This document shows positions 34,763 through 43,464 of a DNA stretch of 48,743 nucleotides, piece after piece (the stretch's first letter is position 1; each line of letters starts with the position of its first letter). The translations under genes were made by a program, and so were the position numbers. This DNA is from an uncultured Bacteroidota bacterium (GTDB lineage Bacteria > Bacteroidota > Bacteroidia > Chitinophagales > Chitinophagaceae), in assembly GCA_903854725.1 (NCBI GenBank), contig CAINWZ010000076.1, positions 1 through 48,743 on the forward strand, given 5' to 3'. The notes under the pieces were generated by a model that had not been told where the DNA came from, did not search any database, and was given only the letters and a program-made list of their open reading frames with translations.

Positions 34763-35901
34763 TACCCAATAGCTTGTGCTAAATCTGCTATCAAATCATC
34801 TGCGTCTTCGATACCTACACTTAAGCGAATGAGCCCGTCTGATAAACCATTGGCAATTCTTTGATCGCGCGGAATAGAAGCATGTGTCATGCTTGCAGGA
34901 TGATTGATTAAAGATTCAACACCACCAAGGCTTTCAGCTAATGAAAACACTTTGGTACTAGATAATACTTTTGTGGCCGCTTCAACTGTGTCAGTTTTTA
35001 AAGTAAAACTCATCATGCCGCCAAAACCACGCATTTGTTTTTTTGCGATGTCGTGATTTGGATGATCTTCAAATCCACACCAATATACTTTACCTACTTT
35101 AGGATGTTGACGTAAATAGGCGGCAACTTTAATACCATTTTCACAATGTCTTTGCATACGTACATGCAATGTTTTGATACCTCTTAATACTAAAAAACAA
35201 TCCTGAGGGCCTGGAACAGCGCCTGTACTTTTTTGAATAAAATACAATTGGTCTCTTAAAGTTGGATCATTCATTACTAAACAACCTTGAATAACATCGC
35301 TATGCCCCCCTAAATATTTTGTAGCTGAATGCATTACAATGGTAGCGCCAAAGTCTAATGGATTTTGTAAATAAGGAGAGGCAAAAGTATTATCAACACA
35401 TACCATGCAATTATGTTTTTTACCAATTAACGAAACTGCTTCTATATCACTAATATTCATTAAAGGATTGGTAGGTGTTTCCAACCAAATTAATTTAGTA
35501 GCTGCCGTCATCGCTTTTGCTACATTGGTAGCATCAGAAGTATCAACATATATAAATTTGATACCCATTTTTTCATACACTTTTGAAAACAATCTAAAAG
35601 TGCCACCATACATATCATGTGCTGCCACTACTTCATCTCCTGGAACGAGTAATCGCATCACAGCATCGGTTGCCGCAACACCGCTTGCAAAGGCTAATCC
35701 AAATTTTCCATTTTCAATTACAGCAAAAGCTTCTTCTAATGCAAACCTAGTAGGATTTTGACTTCTTGCATATTCATATCCCTTATGCACACCTGGAGCA
35801 GATTGCACGTAAGTAGAAGTTTGGTAAATAGGCGTCATGATGGCACCTGTGCTTGGATCGGGATGAGCGCCTGCGTGAATATATTTAGTAGCTAATTTCA
35901 T
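34762..35901 (-). CDS. cystathionine gamma-synthase / gamma-lyase family PLP enzyme
   Basis: 379-residue trans-sulfuration enzyme with PLP-binding Lys195 in HSATKYLGGHSD, TPTNPLMNISDIEA and SLGGVESLINHPASMTHASIP. Both cystathionine gamma-synthase (MetB) and gamma-lyase share these residues, and the sequence alone does not split them. It works in methionine or cysteine metabolism with homoserine esters or cystathionine. It is the first gene of a three-gene minus-strand run and is translationally coupled to TIGR02757 through TAATG. Confidence 0.9.
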   Translation of the reverse strand: MKLATKYIHAGAHPDPSTGAIMTPIYQTSTYVQSAPGVHKGYEYARSQNPTRFALEEAFAVIENGKFGLAFASGVAATDAVMRLLVPGDEVVAAHDMYGGTFRLFSKVYEKMGIKFIYVDTSDATNVAKAMTAATKLIWLETPTNPLMNISDIEAVSLIGKKHNCMVCVDNTFASPYLQNPLDFGATIVMHSATKYLGGHSDVIQGCLVMNDPTLRDQLYFIQKSTGAVPGPQDCFLVLRGIKTLHVRMQRHCENGIKVAAYLRQHPKVGKVYWCGFEDHPNHDIAKKQMRGFGGMMSFTLKTDTVEAATKVLSSTKVFSLAESLGGVESLINHPASMTHASIPRDQRIANGLSDGLIRLSVGIEDADDLIADLAQAIG

Positions 35902-35947
35902 TTGTATAATTTTATAGTAGTATTTATTTTAGTAGCAGTATTTTTAA

Positions 35948-36613
35948 TTATGGGGAAACCTTATTTCCATTTTTGAACATCCTATAGGAGTATATAGTTG
36001 GAACCAATACCATTATAATCATATCTATAAAAAATATAACAAAAGAGGTTACAGAACTAAAGGCAATACCTGCGATAAATTGAAAGATACCACCATATAA
36101 CCATGCTTTACCTGCAATTCTATGTGTAGCGTTCCAGTTGTCTTCATTGTCTAATGTCCAGGGTAATTTAAATCCTGCGAAATAGTTTTGTTTTATTTTA
36201 GGCATATAAATACCCATTGCTGCAAATGCCAGACCTAACATAGGAAATAATAATTTTTCAATTGGTATACCTTGATGTGTCGTAGCATATAATAAGACCA
36301 AGCTCAATACACTTAAAAATAATACAGTTAAAAAACCAAATTTTTGGAATAAGCCATCATCTAATTGTTGTGTTCTTTTAGGGTCAAAGTTTTTGATATT
36401 GGCTAATAAGAAATAAGTAAACAAGCTAGCTATGCCAAATATAATAGGCCCAAGATAAATACTGTCTTTTCCACCAAATCCGTCCGCTTCCCCTTTAATA
36501 TTAAAATGGGTGGGAATCACCGCGGGCAAATTAGGGTAGAGGTATGCTGCATATATAAAAGGAATACCCATTAATATAAGCACGTAAAAAAGAACTATTT
36601 TTTTATTTCCCAT
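35948..36613 (-). CDS. SdpI/DUF1648-type membrane protein
   Basis: 221-residue polytopic protein with six hydrophobic segments. The N-terminal part, about 1-55, has LYPNLPAVIPTHFNIKGEAD, the DUF1648 signature. The C-terminal half, with FAGFKLPWTLDNEDNWNATHRIAGKAW, matches the SdpI family; the original SdpI gives immunity to the Bacillus SdpC toxin. In this phylum the role is unknown, and no toxin gene is next to it. Confidence 0.85.
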   Translation of the reverse strand: MGNKKIVLFYVLILMGIPFIYAAYLYPNLPAVIPTHFNIKGEADGFGGKDSIYLGPIIFGIASLFTYFLLANIKNFDPKRTQQLDDGLFQKFGFLTVLFLSVLSLVLLYATTHQGIPIEKLLFPMLGLAFAAMGIYMPKIKQNYFAGFKLPWTLDNEDNWNATHRIAGKAWLYGGIFQFIAGIAFSSVTSFVIFFIDMIIMVLVPTIYSYRMFKNGNKVSP

Positions 36614-36686
36614 ATCCTTGCTTTAGGCTTTAAAGTTACTATTTATTCGGTTTTAATCAATAATACGCTATGTCCATAAAAAAATT

Positions 36687-36694
36687 TACTTTTG
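36687..36694 (+). promoter_or_regulatory. promoter of the deoxyhypusine-synthase-like gene, TACTTTTG
   Basis: Exact TAnnTTTG match 18 bases before the start codon, in the divergent region with the SdpI-like gene. It implies a very short leader of about 11 bases. Confidence 0.5.
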
Positions 36695-36711
36695 CTTCAA
36701 ATTGAAATAAA

Positions 36712-37686
36712 ATGAGCAAAGGTCCCATTTCTAAGTTCGTAGAACATCATTATAGACATTTTAATGCTGCCGCTTTGGTAGATGCAGCTAAAGGCTACGA
36801 GACCCACCTTTTAGAAGGGGGTAAAATGCTAGTGAGTTTAGCTGGTGCCATGAGTACAGCCGAATTAGGCATAAGCTTGGCTGAAATGATCCGTCAGGAT
36901 AAAATTGCCATCATTAGCTGTACAGGTGCAAATCTGGAAGAAGACGTGATGAATCTAGTAGCGCATAGCCATTATAAAAGAGTGCCAAACTATCGTGATT
37001 TAACTCCACAAGATGAGTGGGATTTATTAGAGAATCATTACAATCGTGTAACAGATACTTGTATACCGGAAGAAGAGGCTTTTAGAAGATTACAAAAACA
37101 TATTGTGAAATATTGGAAACTAGCTGAAGAAAAAGGCGAGCGTTATTTTCCACATGAATTTATTTACCAAGTAGTATTAAGCGGTGAGTTGGAACAATAT
37201 TATGAGATTGATCCTAAAGACAGTTGGATAGTGGCTGCAGCAAAAAAGAATATTCCAATTGTGGTGCCAGGTTGGGAAGATAGTACGACTGGAAATATTT
37301 TCGCAAGCTATGTGATCAAGAATGAATTAAAAGCAAGCACTGTAAAAAATGGTATTGAATACATGGTTCAATTAACAGAGTGGTATCGTGCGAATAGTGG
37401 CGGCAAGGGGGTAGGATTTTTTCAAGTGGGTGGTGGTATCGCTGGTGATTTTCCTATTTGTGTTGTGCCAATGATGTACCAAGATTTAGAATGGCATGAT
37501 GTTCCTTTTTGGAGCTACTTCTGTCAAATTAGTGATAGCACTACATCCTATGGTTCTTATTCTGGTGCCGTGCCGAATGAAAAAATTACTTGGGGTAAAT
37601 TAGATATTCATACGCCTAAATTTATCGTTGAAAGCGACGCTACCATTGTAGTGCCGTTGATATTTGCTTATATATTAGGCCAGTAA
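36712..37686 (+). CDS. deoxyhypusine synthase-family protein
   Basis: 324-residue NAD-dependent enzyme homologous to deoxyhypusine synthase. SLAGAMSTAELG (42-53) and SCTGANLEEDVMN (69-81) form the dinucleotide fold. SGAVPNEKITWGK carries Lys296, the counterpart of catalytic Lys329 in human DHS. Residues that contact spermidine or NAD in the human enzyme appear changed: Asp313 and Asp316 align with Tyr280 and Tyr283, and the His288 region is AGDF instead of KHHI. Bacteria lack eIF5A, so a different amine substrate is likely. The gene has its own promoter and a strong terminator. Confidence 0.9.
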   Translation: MSKGPISKFVEHHYRHFNAAALVDAAKGYETHLLEGGKMLVSLAGAMSTAELGISLAEMIRQDKIAIISCTGANLEEDVMNLVAHSHYKRVPNYRDLTPQDEWDLLENHYNRVTDTCIPEEEAFRRLQKHIVKYWKLAEEKGERYFPHEFIYQVVLSGELEQYYEIDPKDSWIVAAAKKNIPIVVPGWEDSTTGNIFASYVIKNELKASTVKNGIEYMVQLTEWYRANSGGKGVGFFQVGGGIAGDFPICVVPMMYQDLEWHDVPFWSYFCQISDSTTSYGSYSGAVPNEKITWGKLDIHTPKFIVESDATIVVPLIFAYILGQ

Positions 37687-37691
37687 AATAT

Positions 37692-37720
37692 AATGCCCTT
37701 CATTTTATATGAAGGGCATT
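37692..37720. terminator. bidirectional terminator, DHS-like gene and M28 peptidase
   Basis: Perfect 12-base stem AATGCCCTTCAT (37692-37703) with ATGAAGGGCATT (37709-37720), extended by A-T pairs on both sides. It lies between two converging genes. Confidence 0.75.
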
Positions 37721-37725
37721 ATATT

Positions 37726-39180
37726 TTATCTTGATGGAGGCATATTCAAAGGAAGGTCTCTTTTTAACATATCTTCTTTCATAGCCATATCCCATGCAGT
37801 TTCAAAAATCATTCTTACTCTTTTCTCCATTAAGTCAAAATTGATTTTATCTACTGTATCCGATGGTCTATGGTAATCTCTATGGGTGCCATTAAAATAG
37901 AAAATAACAGGAACGCCTTTTGCTGCAAAATTATAATGATCGCTTCTGTAATAAAAACGATTCATATCTTTTGGGTCATTATACTTTCTATCTAATTCTA
38001 AATTATAATGTTGGTTTACTTTGTCAGTCATGGGTTGTAAGTCGCTACTTAATTTATCATCTCCAATAATATATAAATAGTTTGTAGAATCTCCTTTGTA
38101 AGTAGGATCAATTCTACCCACCATATCTATATTCAAATCAACTGAAGTTTTTTCTAATGGATACACTGGATGCTCGCTATAATACTTAGAACCTAATAAG
38201 CCTTTTTCTTCGCCAGATACGTTCATAAATACCATATTGCGTTTAGGGCTAAAACCTTTTTTACTTGCTTGTGAAAAAGCATTAGCAATAGCCACCACAC
38301 TTGCTGTACCAGAGCCATCATCATCAGCACCAAAGTAAATTACGCCATTCTTAATGCCTTCGTGATCATAATGACTTGTAATAAACATGTATTCATCTGT
38401 TTTTTCTTTGCTTGGTAAAACCGCTAGCACATCGGCACTTGGCACTTCAGTATTATTATGCTCTGTTACCCAATCGATGGTGGTGCTAAAAACGCCCTTG
38501 GGTACATCAGCCAATTCTTGATCTGTATAATCTTTACTACCACCTACTAAACGACTTCCTAAAGCTTTAGAAACAGTCATACTAATAAAAGTACTTGAAG
38601 CAGCAGTGATGCTTAACCTTCCTGTTAAATTACTAGCATTAGTGGGGTTTGTATTGGCAATAATAATTATACCAGCTGCCCCTAATTTTTGTGCAGCCAT
38701 AATTTTCATCATGCTTCTTTCTTTGCTTTCTGTAGCTACTAATAATTTTCCCTTCACGTCTACAGTTGACTTATCATTGAAGTCGGAGCCTACAAAAATG
38801 ACTGCATTGGTATTGAATGATGTTTGAGGTACAGAGGTAGCATTCACCCAATAATCTTTATCTAAAGTATAAGGTTCGCCATTTACTTTTAATGTAGAAC
38901 TCACTACTTTGTCTTGGAATAATTTAAATGGTAAAGTATAAGAGCCATTATTTCCTGGCTTTAATTTAAATTTTTTGTATTGGCTTACTAAATAGGCAGC
39001 AGCTTTTCTTTCGCCTGCTGTACCCGTTTCTCTGCCTTCCATTTCGGCACCAGCAATAATACTTAAGTGTTCTTTTAATCCTGCTGCAGTAATTGCTTTT
39101 GCGGCAGTGTTAGCATCAATGTCTTGTGCTACTGCCATTGCAGTTACAAAGCTTAAAAATAGAACGAGTAGTTTACGCAT
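37726..39180 (-). CDS. M28 family zinc aminopeptidase, exported
   Basis: 484-residue exopeptidase with a signal peptide (MRKLLVLFLSFVTAMAVAQ), a PA-type insert (about 120-250) and two-zinc ligands in the C-terminal domain: His270 (SHYDHEG), Asp287 (GADDDGSG), Glu324-Glu325 (SGEEKG), Asp352 (DMVGR) and His415 (YRSDHYNF). I chose ATG 39180, which gives a clean signal peptide; an ATG at 39201 would overlap rpiB by 7 bases. It acts on peptides in the periplasm or outside the cell. It follows rpiB closely, probably as one operon. Confidence 0.9.
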   Translation of the reverse strand: MRKLLVLFLSFVTAMAVAQDIDANTAAKAITAAGLKEHLSIIAGAEMEGRETGTAGERKAAAYLVSQYKKFKLKPGNNGSYTLPFKLFQDKVVSSTLKVNGEPYTLDKDYWVNATSVPQTSFNTNAVIFVGSDFNDKSTVDVKGKLLVATESKERSMMKIMAAQKLGAAGIIIIANTNPTNASNLTGRLSITAASSTFISMTVSKALGSRLVGGSKDYTDQELADVPKGVFSTTIDWVTEHNNTEVPSADVLAVLPSKEKTDEYMFITSHYDHEGIKNGVIYFGADDDGSGTASVVAIANAFSQASKKGFSPKRNMVFMNVSGEEKGLLGSKYYSEHPVYPLEKTSVDLNIDMVGRIDPTYKGDSTNYLYIIGDDKLSSDLQPMTDKVNQHYNLELDRKYNDPKDMNRFYYRSDHYNFAAKGVPVIFYFNGTHRDYHRPSDTVDKINFDLMEKRVRMIFETAWDMAMKEDMLKRDLPLNMPPSR

Positions 39181-39194
39181 AATTTTTATTTTAA

Positions 39195-39647
39195 TTAACA
39201 TGAAATTTTTTGAACTCTATTTTGATGCCTTCCGCCTTCAAAGGCAGTGGTCATAAATTTTTCTATCATTTCTTTCGCTAATTCAATACTTACATAGCGT
39301 GCGGGAATACAAATCATATTGGCATTGTTATGTAAGCGGGTTAGTTCGGCGATATCGGTTTGCCAACATAAACCTGCTCTTATACCCGCATGCTTATTAG
39401 CTGTCATTGCAACACCATTGGCACTGCCGCAAAACAAAATGCCAAATGCAGCTTCTCCCTTTTCAACGCTAGTAGCTGTTGGATGAGCAAAGTCGGGGTA
39501 ATCAACAGAGTCGGCATTGTAGGTGCCAAAATCTTTGGTAGCATATCCTTTGTCCTGAAGCCAAGTATGAATGGCGTTTTTAAAATCAACACCTGCATGG
39601 TCTGCACCTAATGCAATGGGTTTAGTAGCATCAAAAACAAATGACAT
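39195..39647 (-). CDS. rpiB: ribose 5-phosphate isomerase B
   Basis: 150-residue isomerase of the pentose phosphate pathway, interconverting ribose 5- and ribulose 5-phosphate. GADHAG (14-19), DYPD (49-52), Cys73 in FCGSANGVAMTANK and the RLHNNAN segment with His106 match RpiB, with Cys73 as the catalytic base. It lies between tatC and the M28 peptidase. Confidence 0.93.
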   Translation of the reverse strand: MSFVFDATKPIALGADHAGVDFKNAIHTWLQDKGYATKDFGTYNADSVDYPDFAHPTATSVEKGEAAFGILFCGSANGVAMTANKHAGIRAGLCWQTDIAELTRLHNNANMICIPARYVSIELAKEMIEKFMTTAFEGGRHQNRVQKISC

Positions 39648-39681
39648 AAAATATATTTAATTAAAAAAAATCTAACTTATT

Positions 39682-40536
39682 TTAATCCCACTCTTCCTCT
39701 TCTGATTTCTTTACCGATTTATGCGCCCATCTTGAAACAAAAATACTGAATTCAAATAAGGTGTATAAAGGAATAAAAACAATCGTTTGACTATACCAAT
39801 CCGGACTAGGTGTAATAAACGCAGACACAAATAAAATAATGACCACTGCATATTTACGTGTAGTACTTAAAAACTTTGGAGTTATCATTCCAATTTTCGT
39901 CAATAGAAATACTATTACAGGAAGTTCAAAGGCAATGCCACAACCTAATATCAAATTAGTTAAATTATCAAGATAATCGGCAAAAGTAGGAATAGTTGTA
40001 ATAGCCCCTTTAGAACCTAATTGAAAGCCTGCTAAGAAATTAAAAGTAAATGGCCCTAGTACAAAAAATCCAAATGCAGCACCTGCGAAGAAAAAGAAAG
40101 ACACCCAAAAAATCATGAACCTTGTATTTTTTATTTCTTTTTCTTTTAAGGCTGGTTTTATAAAAGCCCAAATTTGATAGAATATATAAGGGAAGGCAAC
40201 AATTAACCCACCCACGAAAGCCATGCTAATACTACTTAAAAACTGCCCTCCGAAAGTGGTACTTTGTAAAGATACTTTTACAGGAGGCATACATAAAGAA
40301 TCACCTAAGTGTAACCAGTGACTTAAATCGCAAAAAGCCTTGTAAGTAATGAAATCTGAATTAAGCGGACCCGTAATTACGTTGTCCATAATCCAATCTC
40401 TATAGATGAATATAATAATAGAAGTTATCAAAACAGAACTTAAGGAACGTACAATAGTGCCCCTTAATACTTCAAGGTGATCGATGAAAGACATCTCTGA
40501 TTCATCAGTTTTTTTAAATCGGTCAAATAGTGCCAT
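39682..40536 (-). CDS. tatC: twin-arginine translocase subunit TatC
   Basis: 284-residue six-helix membrane protein. The N-terminal MSFIDHLEVLRGTIVRSL is the signature cytoplasmic helix that reads twin-arginine signals, and FPYIFYQIWAFIKPALKEKE and GIAFELPVIVFLL are family landmarks. It exports folded proteins such as the four Tat-tagged oxidoreductases and TIM-barrel proteins in this window. No tatA or tatB is nearby. It is 34 bases upstream of rpiB. Confidence 0.95.
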   Translation of the reverse strand: MALFDRFKKTDESEMSFIDHLEVLRGTIVRSLSSVLITSIIIFIYRDWIMDNVITGPLNSDFITYKAFCDLSHWLHLGDSLCMPPVKVSLQSTTFGGQFLSSISMAFVGGLIVAFPYIFYQIWAFIKPALKEKEIKNTRFMIFWVSFFFFAGAAFGFFVLGPFTFNFLAGFQLGSKGAITTIPTFADYLDNLTNLILGCGIAFELPVIVFLLTKIGMITPKFLSTTRKYAVVIILFVSAFITPSPDWYSQTIVFIPLYTLFEFSIFVSRWAHKSVKKSEEEEWD

Positions 40537-40607
40537 ACAACTTTTTCAATGAGGGTTAAAGTTAAGGTTTCTAGAGGAAAAAGGGAGGCTAAAAAGTAAA
40601 AAAAGGA

Positions 40608-41843
40608 CTAGCGGGTTTTAATTTTTGCCTTTTCAATTCGGGTATCACTTACTGCCAATATTTCAGCGTCAAAATGGGGTAAGTGAATAATAGTGCGAAG
40701 TTTAGGGATGGATTCGTGGTGGTGGATTAAATAGCCACTTAAGGTTTCTGAGCTATCAGCCGAAAAATCTATACCATATTTTTCATATAGGTAATCTAAT
40801 TCTAGGCGACCACTAAATATAAATTCGGTATCAGACAGCTTTTTTTCAATTAATTCCTGTTCATCATATTCATCCTCAATTTCTCCAAAAATTTCCTCTA
40901 GTACATCTTCCATGGTGACAATGCCAGCAGTGCCGCCGAATTCATCCACTACCCATGCGATACTCTTCCTTTTTTTAGAAAATAAATTGATAAGGTCGGC
41001 AGCGTTCATGCTTTCTGTAACGAGCGGAATGGAATGTATGATGGAAGCAATAGTCGATGGTTTTTTAAATAAATCTAATTGATGTACATAGCCAACAATA
41101 GTGTCTAATGTTTCTTCATACACAATAAGCTTACTTAATTTTGTCTCAATAAATATATCGCTCAATGTTGCAATGGAAGTGTTAATATCAACGCCCACTA
41201 TTTCTGTTCTTGGTACTAAGCACTCTCTAATTTTTATATCGGGTAAGCTTAATGCATTTTCAAATAAATCGGTATTTAAATCTTGTTGTTCTTGTTGTTG
41301 TTTTGTTTGCTGTACAAAATGCGCTAAGTCTACTTTCGTAAAACCTTCTTTTTTATGAATGATACGCATTTGAAATAAATTTTTCAGCACCCATTGTGCT
41401 AAATTCACTAACAAAATGGTAATGGGTCTAAATAATAAATGAAAAAACTGAGCAATAGGTGCGAATCTGGTAATGAGTGAAGCCGCTCTAGCCTTGAAAA
41501 TAGCTTTAGGTATGAGCTCTCCTACTAATAATATGACCAAGGTGGATAATACTGTATTTCCAAATAGGATAGCATAAGGTCCTAAATGCCATCTTTCCCA
41601 AAGTGCTTGATCTAATAATTTTTCGAATTGAATACCAAATACAACCAAAGAAATATTTAATCCTATTAAACAAGTACCAATAAACTGCGTAGGGGCTTGT
41701 AAAAATTGCGCGATAATTTTACCCGCTTTGTCTCCCTGCTTTTTTTTAAGTTCTAAACTTAATCGATTGGCGCTAACAAAGCCAATCTCATAGCCAGAAA
41801 AAAAACCAACTAAAATTAAAGAGGCAACTATAGCGAATAGCAT
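40608..41843 (-). CDS. CorC/HlyC family membrane protein (GldE-like)
   Basis: 411-residue protein with the standard plan: DUF21/CNNM transmembrane domain (about 1-170; GFFSGYEIGFVSANRL), a CBS pair (about 200-320; CLVPRTEIVGVD, EEILGEIEDEYDE-like region), and a C-terminal CorC_HlyC transporter-associated domain (about 335-411). The family includes divalent-cation transport and, in gliding Bacteroidota, GldE. The GldE assignment is from family resemblance only; no other gld gene is in the window. Confidence 0.85.
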   Translation of the reverse strand: MLFAIVASLILVGFFSGYEIGFVSANRLSLELKKKQGDKAGKIIAQFLQAPTQFIGTCLIGLNISLVVFGIQFEKLLDQALWERWHLGPYAILFGNTVLSTLVILLVGELIPKAIFKARAASLITRFAPIAQFFHLLFRPITILLVNLAQWVLKNLFQMRIIHKKEGFTKVDLAHFVQQTKQQQEQQDLNTDLFENALSLPDIKIRECLVPRTEIVGVDINTSIATLSDIFIETKLSKLIVYEETLDTIVGYVHQLDLFKKPSTIASIIHSIPLVTESMNAADLINLFSKKRKSIAWVVDEFGGTAGIVTMEDVLEEIFGEIEDEYDEQELIEKKLSDTEFIFSGRLELDYLYEKYGIDFSADSSETLSGYLIHHHESIPKLRTIIHLPHFDAEILAVSDTRIEKAKIKTR

Positions 41844-41874
41844 AAATAGTATTTATTAAATATAAAAGTACAGC

Positions 41875-42864
41875 TTACCATTCAGGTAATTTAGGTTTTG
41901 TTTCTACAATTCCTTCTATTTGTTCCATAATTTCAGGCGTCAATAATTTTACGGTATCTAAAGCAGTTAAATTATCCATTAATTGTGCCTTATTGGTGGC
42001 CCCTAAAATAGCAGTACTTACATTGGTATTTTTTATACACCAGGCAATGCTAAGTGAAGCGGTACTTACTTTTAAAGCTTTAGCAATGGCGCCTAATTGT
42101 TGTACTCTTTTTACCTTGTCCTGCATCAGCCATCTATCTCTAAGCCATTCAAAACCTTCTATATGAAACCTGGATCCTTCAGGGATGCCGTCATTGTATT
42201 TGCCTGTCAATAAGCCCGCAGCTAAAGGGCTCCAGATGGTAGTACCCATTCCTACATTTTTAAAAATCTCTAGGTATTCATGCTCCATTTTCTCACGCTC
42301 AAATAAATTGTATTGTGGTTGTTCAACCGAAGGGCCAATTAAATGTAAAGCTGCTGCCACTCTATGTGCTTCCATAATTTCAACGCCACTCCATTCGCTG
42401 GTACCCCAATATAAAATTTTTCCTTGTTGAATAAGTGTGTTCATGGTTTGCACTACTTCTTCAATGGGCGTTGTTTTGTCGGGTCTATGGCAATAGTAAA
42501 TATCTAAGTAATCGGTTTGTAATCTTTTTATAGCTTCGTGACAAGCTTCGGTTAAGTGTTTCCTACTTAAGCCCGTTTGATTGGGTTTATTTTCTTTTCC
42601 TCTCCATCCAAAATATGCTTTGGAGGATAAAACGTAAGATGTTCTGTCCCAATTTTTTTTATGCAATACACGTCCCATCATTTTTTCACTCTCGCCCGCA
42701 GCATATACTTCTGCATTGTCAAAAAAGTTAACGCCATTATCATAAGCAATGCCCATTAGTTCATCTGCAATGCTGTCATTTATTTGTTTGTGAAAAGTAA
42801 CCCAGCTGCCAAAGCTTAATACACTTAATTGCAAGCCAGTCTTTCCCATTTTTCTATAGTCCAT
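41875..42864 (-). CDS. aldo/keto reductase
   Basis: 329-residue NADPH-dependent TIM-barrel reductase with full tetrad: Asp49, Tyr54 (FFDNAEVYAAG), Lys82 (SSKAYF) and His126 (YYCHRPD). The overall pattern (YRKMGKTGLQLSVLSFGSW; AEVYAAGESEKMMGRVL; WGTSEW) places it in the YghZ/Kv-beta-like group that reduces toxic aldehydes. It lies 31 bases upstream of the CorC gene and 6 bases downstream of lptC. Confidence 0.92.
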   Translation of the reverse strand: MDYRKMGKTGLQLSVLSFGSWVTFHKQINDSIADELMGIAYDNGVNFFDNAEVYAAGESEKMMGRVLHKKNWDRTSYVLSSKAYFGWRGKENKPNQTGLSRKHLTEACHEAIKRLQTDYLDIYYCHRPDKTTPIEEVVQTMNTLIQQGKILYWGTSEWSGVEIMEAHRVAAALHLIGPSVEQPQYNLFEREKMEHEYLEIFKNVGMGTTIWSPLAAGLLTGKYNDGIPEGSRFHIEGFEWLRDRWLMQDKVKRVQQLGAIAKALKVSTASLSIAWCIKNTNVSTAILGATNKAQLMDNLTALDTVKLLTPEIMEQIEGIVETKPKLPEW

Positions 42865-42870
42865 AAAACA

Positions 42871-43464
42871 TTATTTAGGTTGGTTGCCACTACTATCGGA
42901 TAGTATAGCAAAGCTATTTGATTGCGGTTTAAAAATATGAATATCTGTTAAGTTCTGGTTGGCTTCTAATCCTTTCCCATAAATTTTTGCTATGGGATTG
43001 TGTTGTTTAACCACAACGTCCTGATCTGTAATAAATTTACTTGTATTTTGATCCCAGATCATTTCTTTACACCATAAGGTATCTCCTAAAACGTTGTATA
43101 TAATTACATTGTCTTTTAAAAAAATTTTATTTTCTGCTTCTTTATAGTTGGCATAGTTGGCAGTGAGTTTGCTTTCTATATGCAAACTATCTTTATAAAA
43201 ATCTACTTTAATAGTATTTGGAAATTCTATCATTTTTCCACTGTCTAATAAATATTTTTTCATTAAGGGTGCCATTAATTTAGCACTCATTTTACCGCCC
43301 GTACTAATATAGATAGTTACGTCCTTACCAATATCAACACCGCCTAAGCGCGAACTTAATGCTTGCACTTCGTTCACATTATTTTCGCATGCAATCATAA
43401 AAAAGCAGCTACTCACTAAAGCAACTGCTAATCTAAAAGTTTTATATAATGGCGTATTAATCAT
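42871..43464 (-). CDS. lptC: LPS export ABC transporter periplasmic protein LptC
   Basis: 197-residue lipoprotein: MINTPLYKTFRLAVALVSSCFFMIAC with lipobox Cys26, then a beta-rich LptC/OstA-like jellyroll (VDFYKDSLHIESKLTANYANY, KIFLKDNVIIYNVLGDTLWCKEM, KIYGKGLEANQNLT) that carries lipopolysaccharide between membranes. I prefer ATG 43464, which places the lipoprotein signal correctly; an in-frame ATG at 43491 would overlap the upstream barrel gene by 35 bases instead of 8. No lptA is nearby. Confidence 0.88.
   Translation of the reverse strand: MINTPLYKTFRLAVALVSSCFFMIACENNVNEVQALSSRLGGVDIGKDVTIYISTGGKMSAKLMAPLMKKYLLDSGKMIEFPNTIKVDFYKDSLHIESKLTANYANYKEAENKIFLKDNVIIYNVLGDTLWCKEMIWDQNTSKFITDQDVVVKQHNPIAKIYGKGLEANQNLTDIHIFKPQSNSFAILSDSSGNQPK

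Noticed and set aside
35948..36613. Immunity to an adjacent toxin, from SdpI similarity
   Set aside because: No toxin or regulator gene is next to it; the domain is widespread in bacteria.
36712..37686. A bacterial hypusination system
   Set aside because: Only the DHS-like enzyme is present; no eIF5A-like or hydroxylase gene is in the window, and the substrate residues differ.
39404..39607. Open frame of 67 codons on the minus strand inside rpiB
   Set aside because: It is a shadow of rpiB in another frame; rpiB has all its catalytic motifs.
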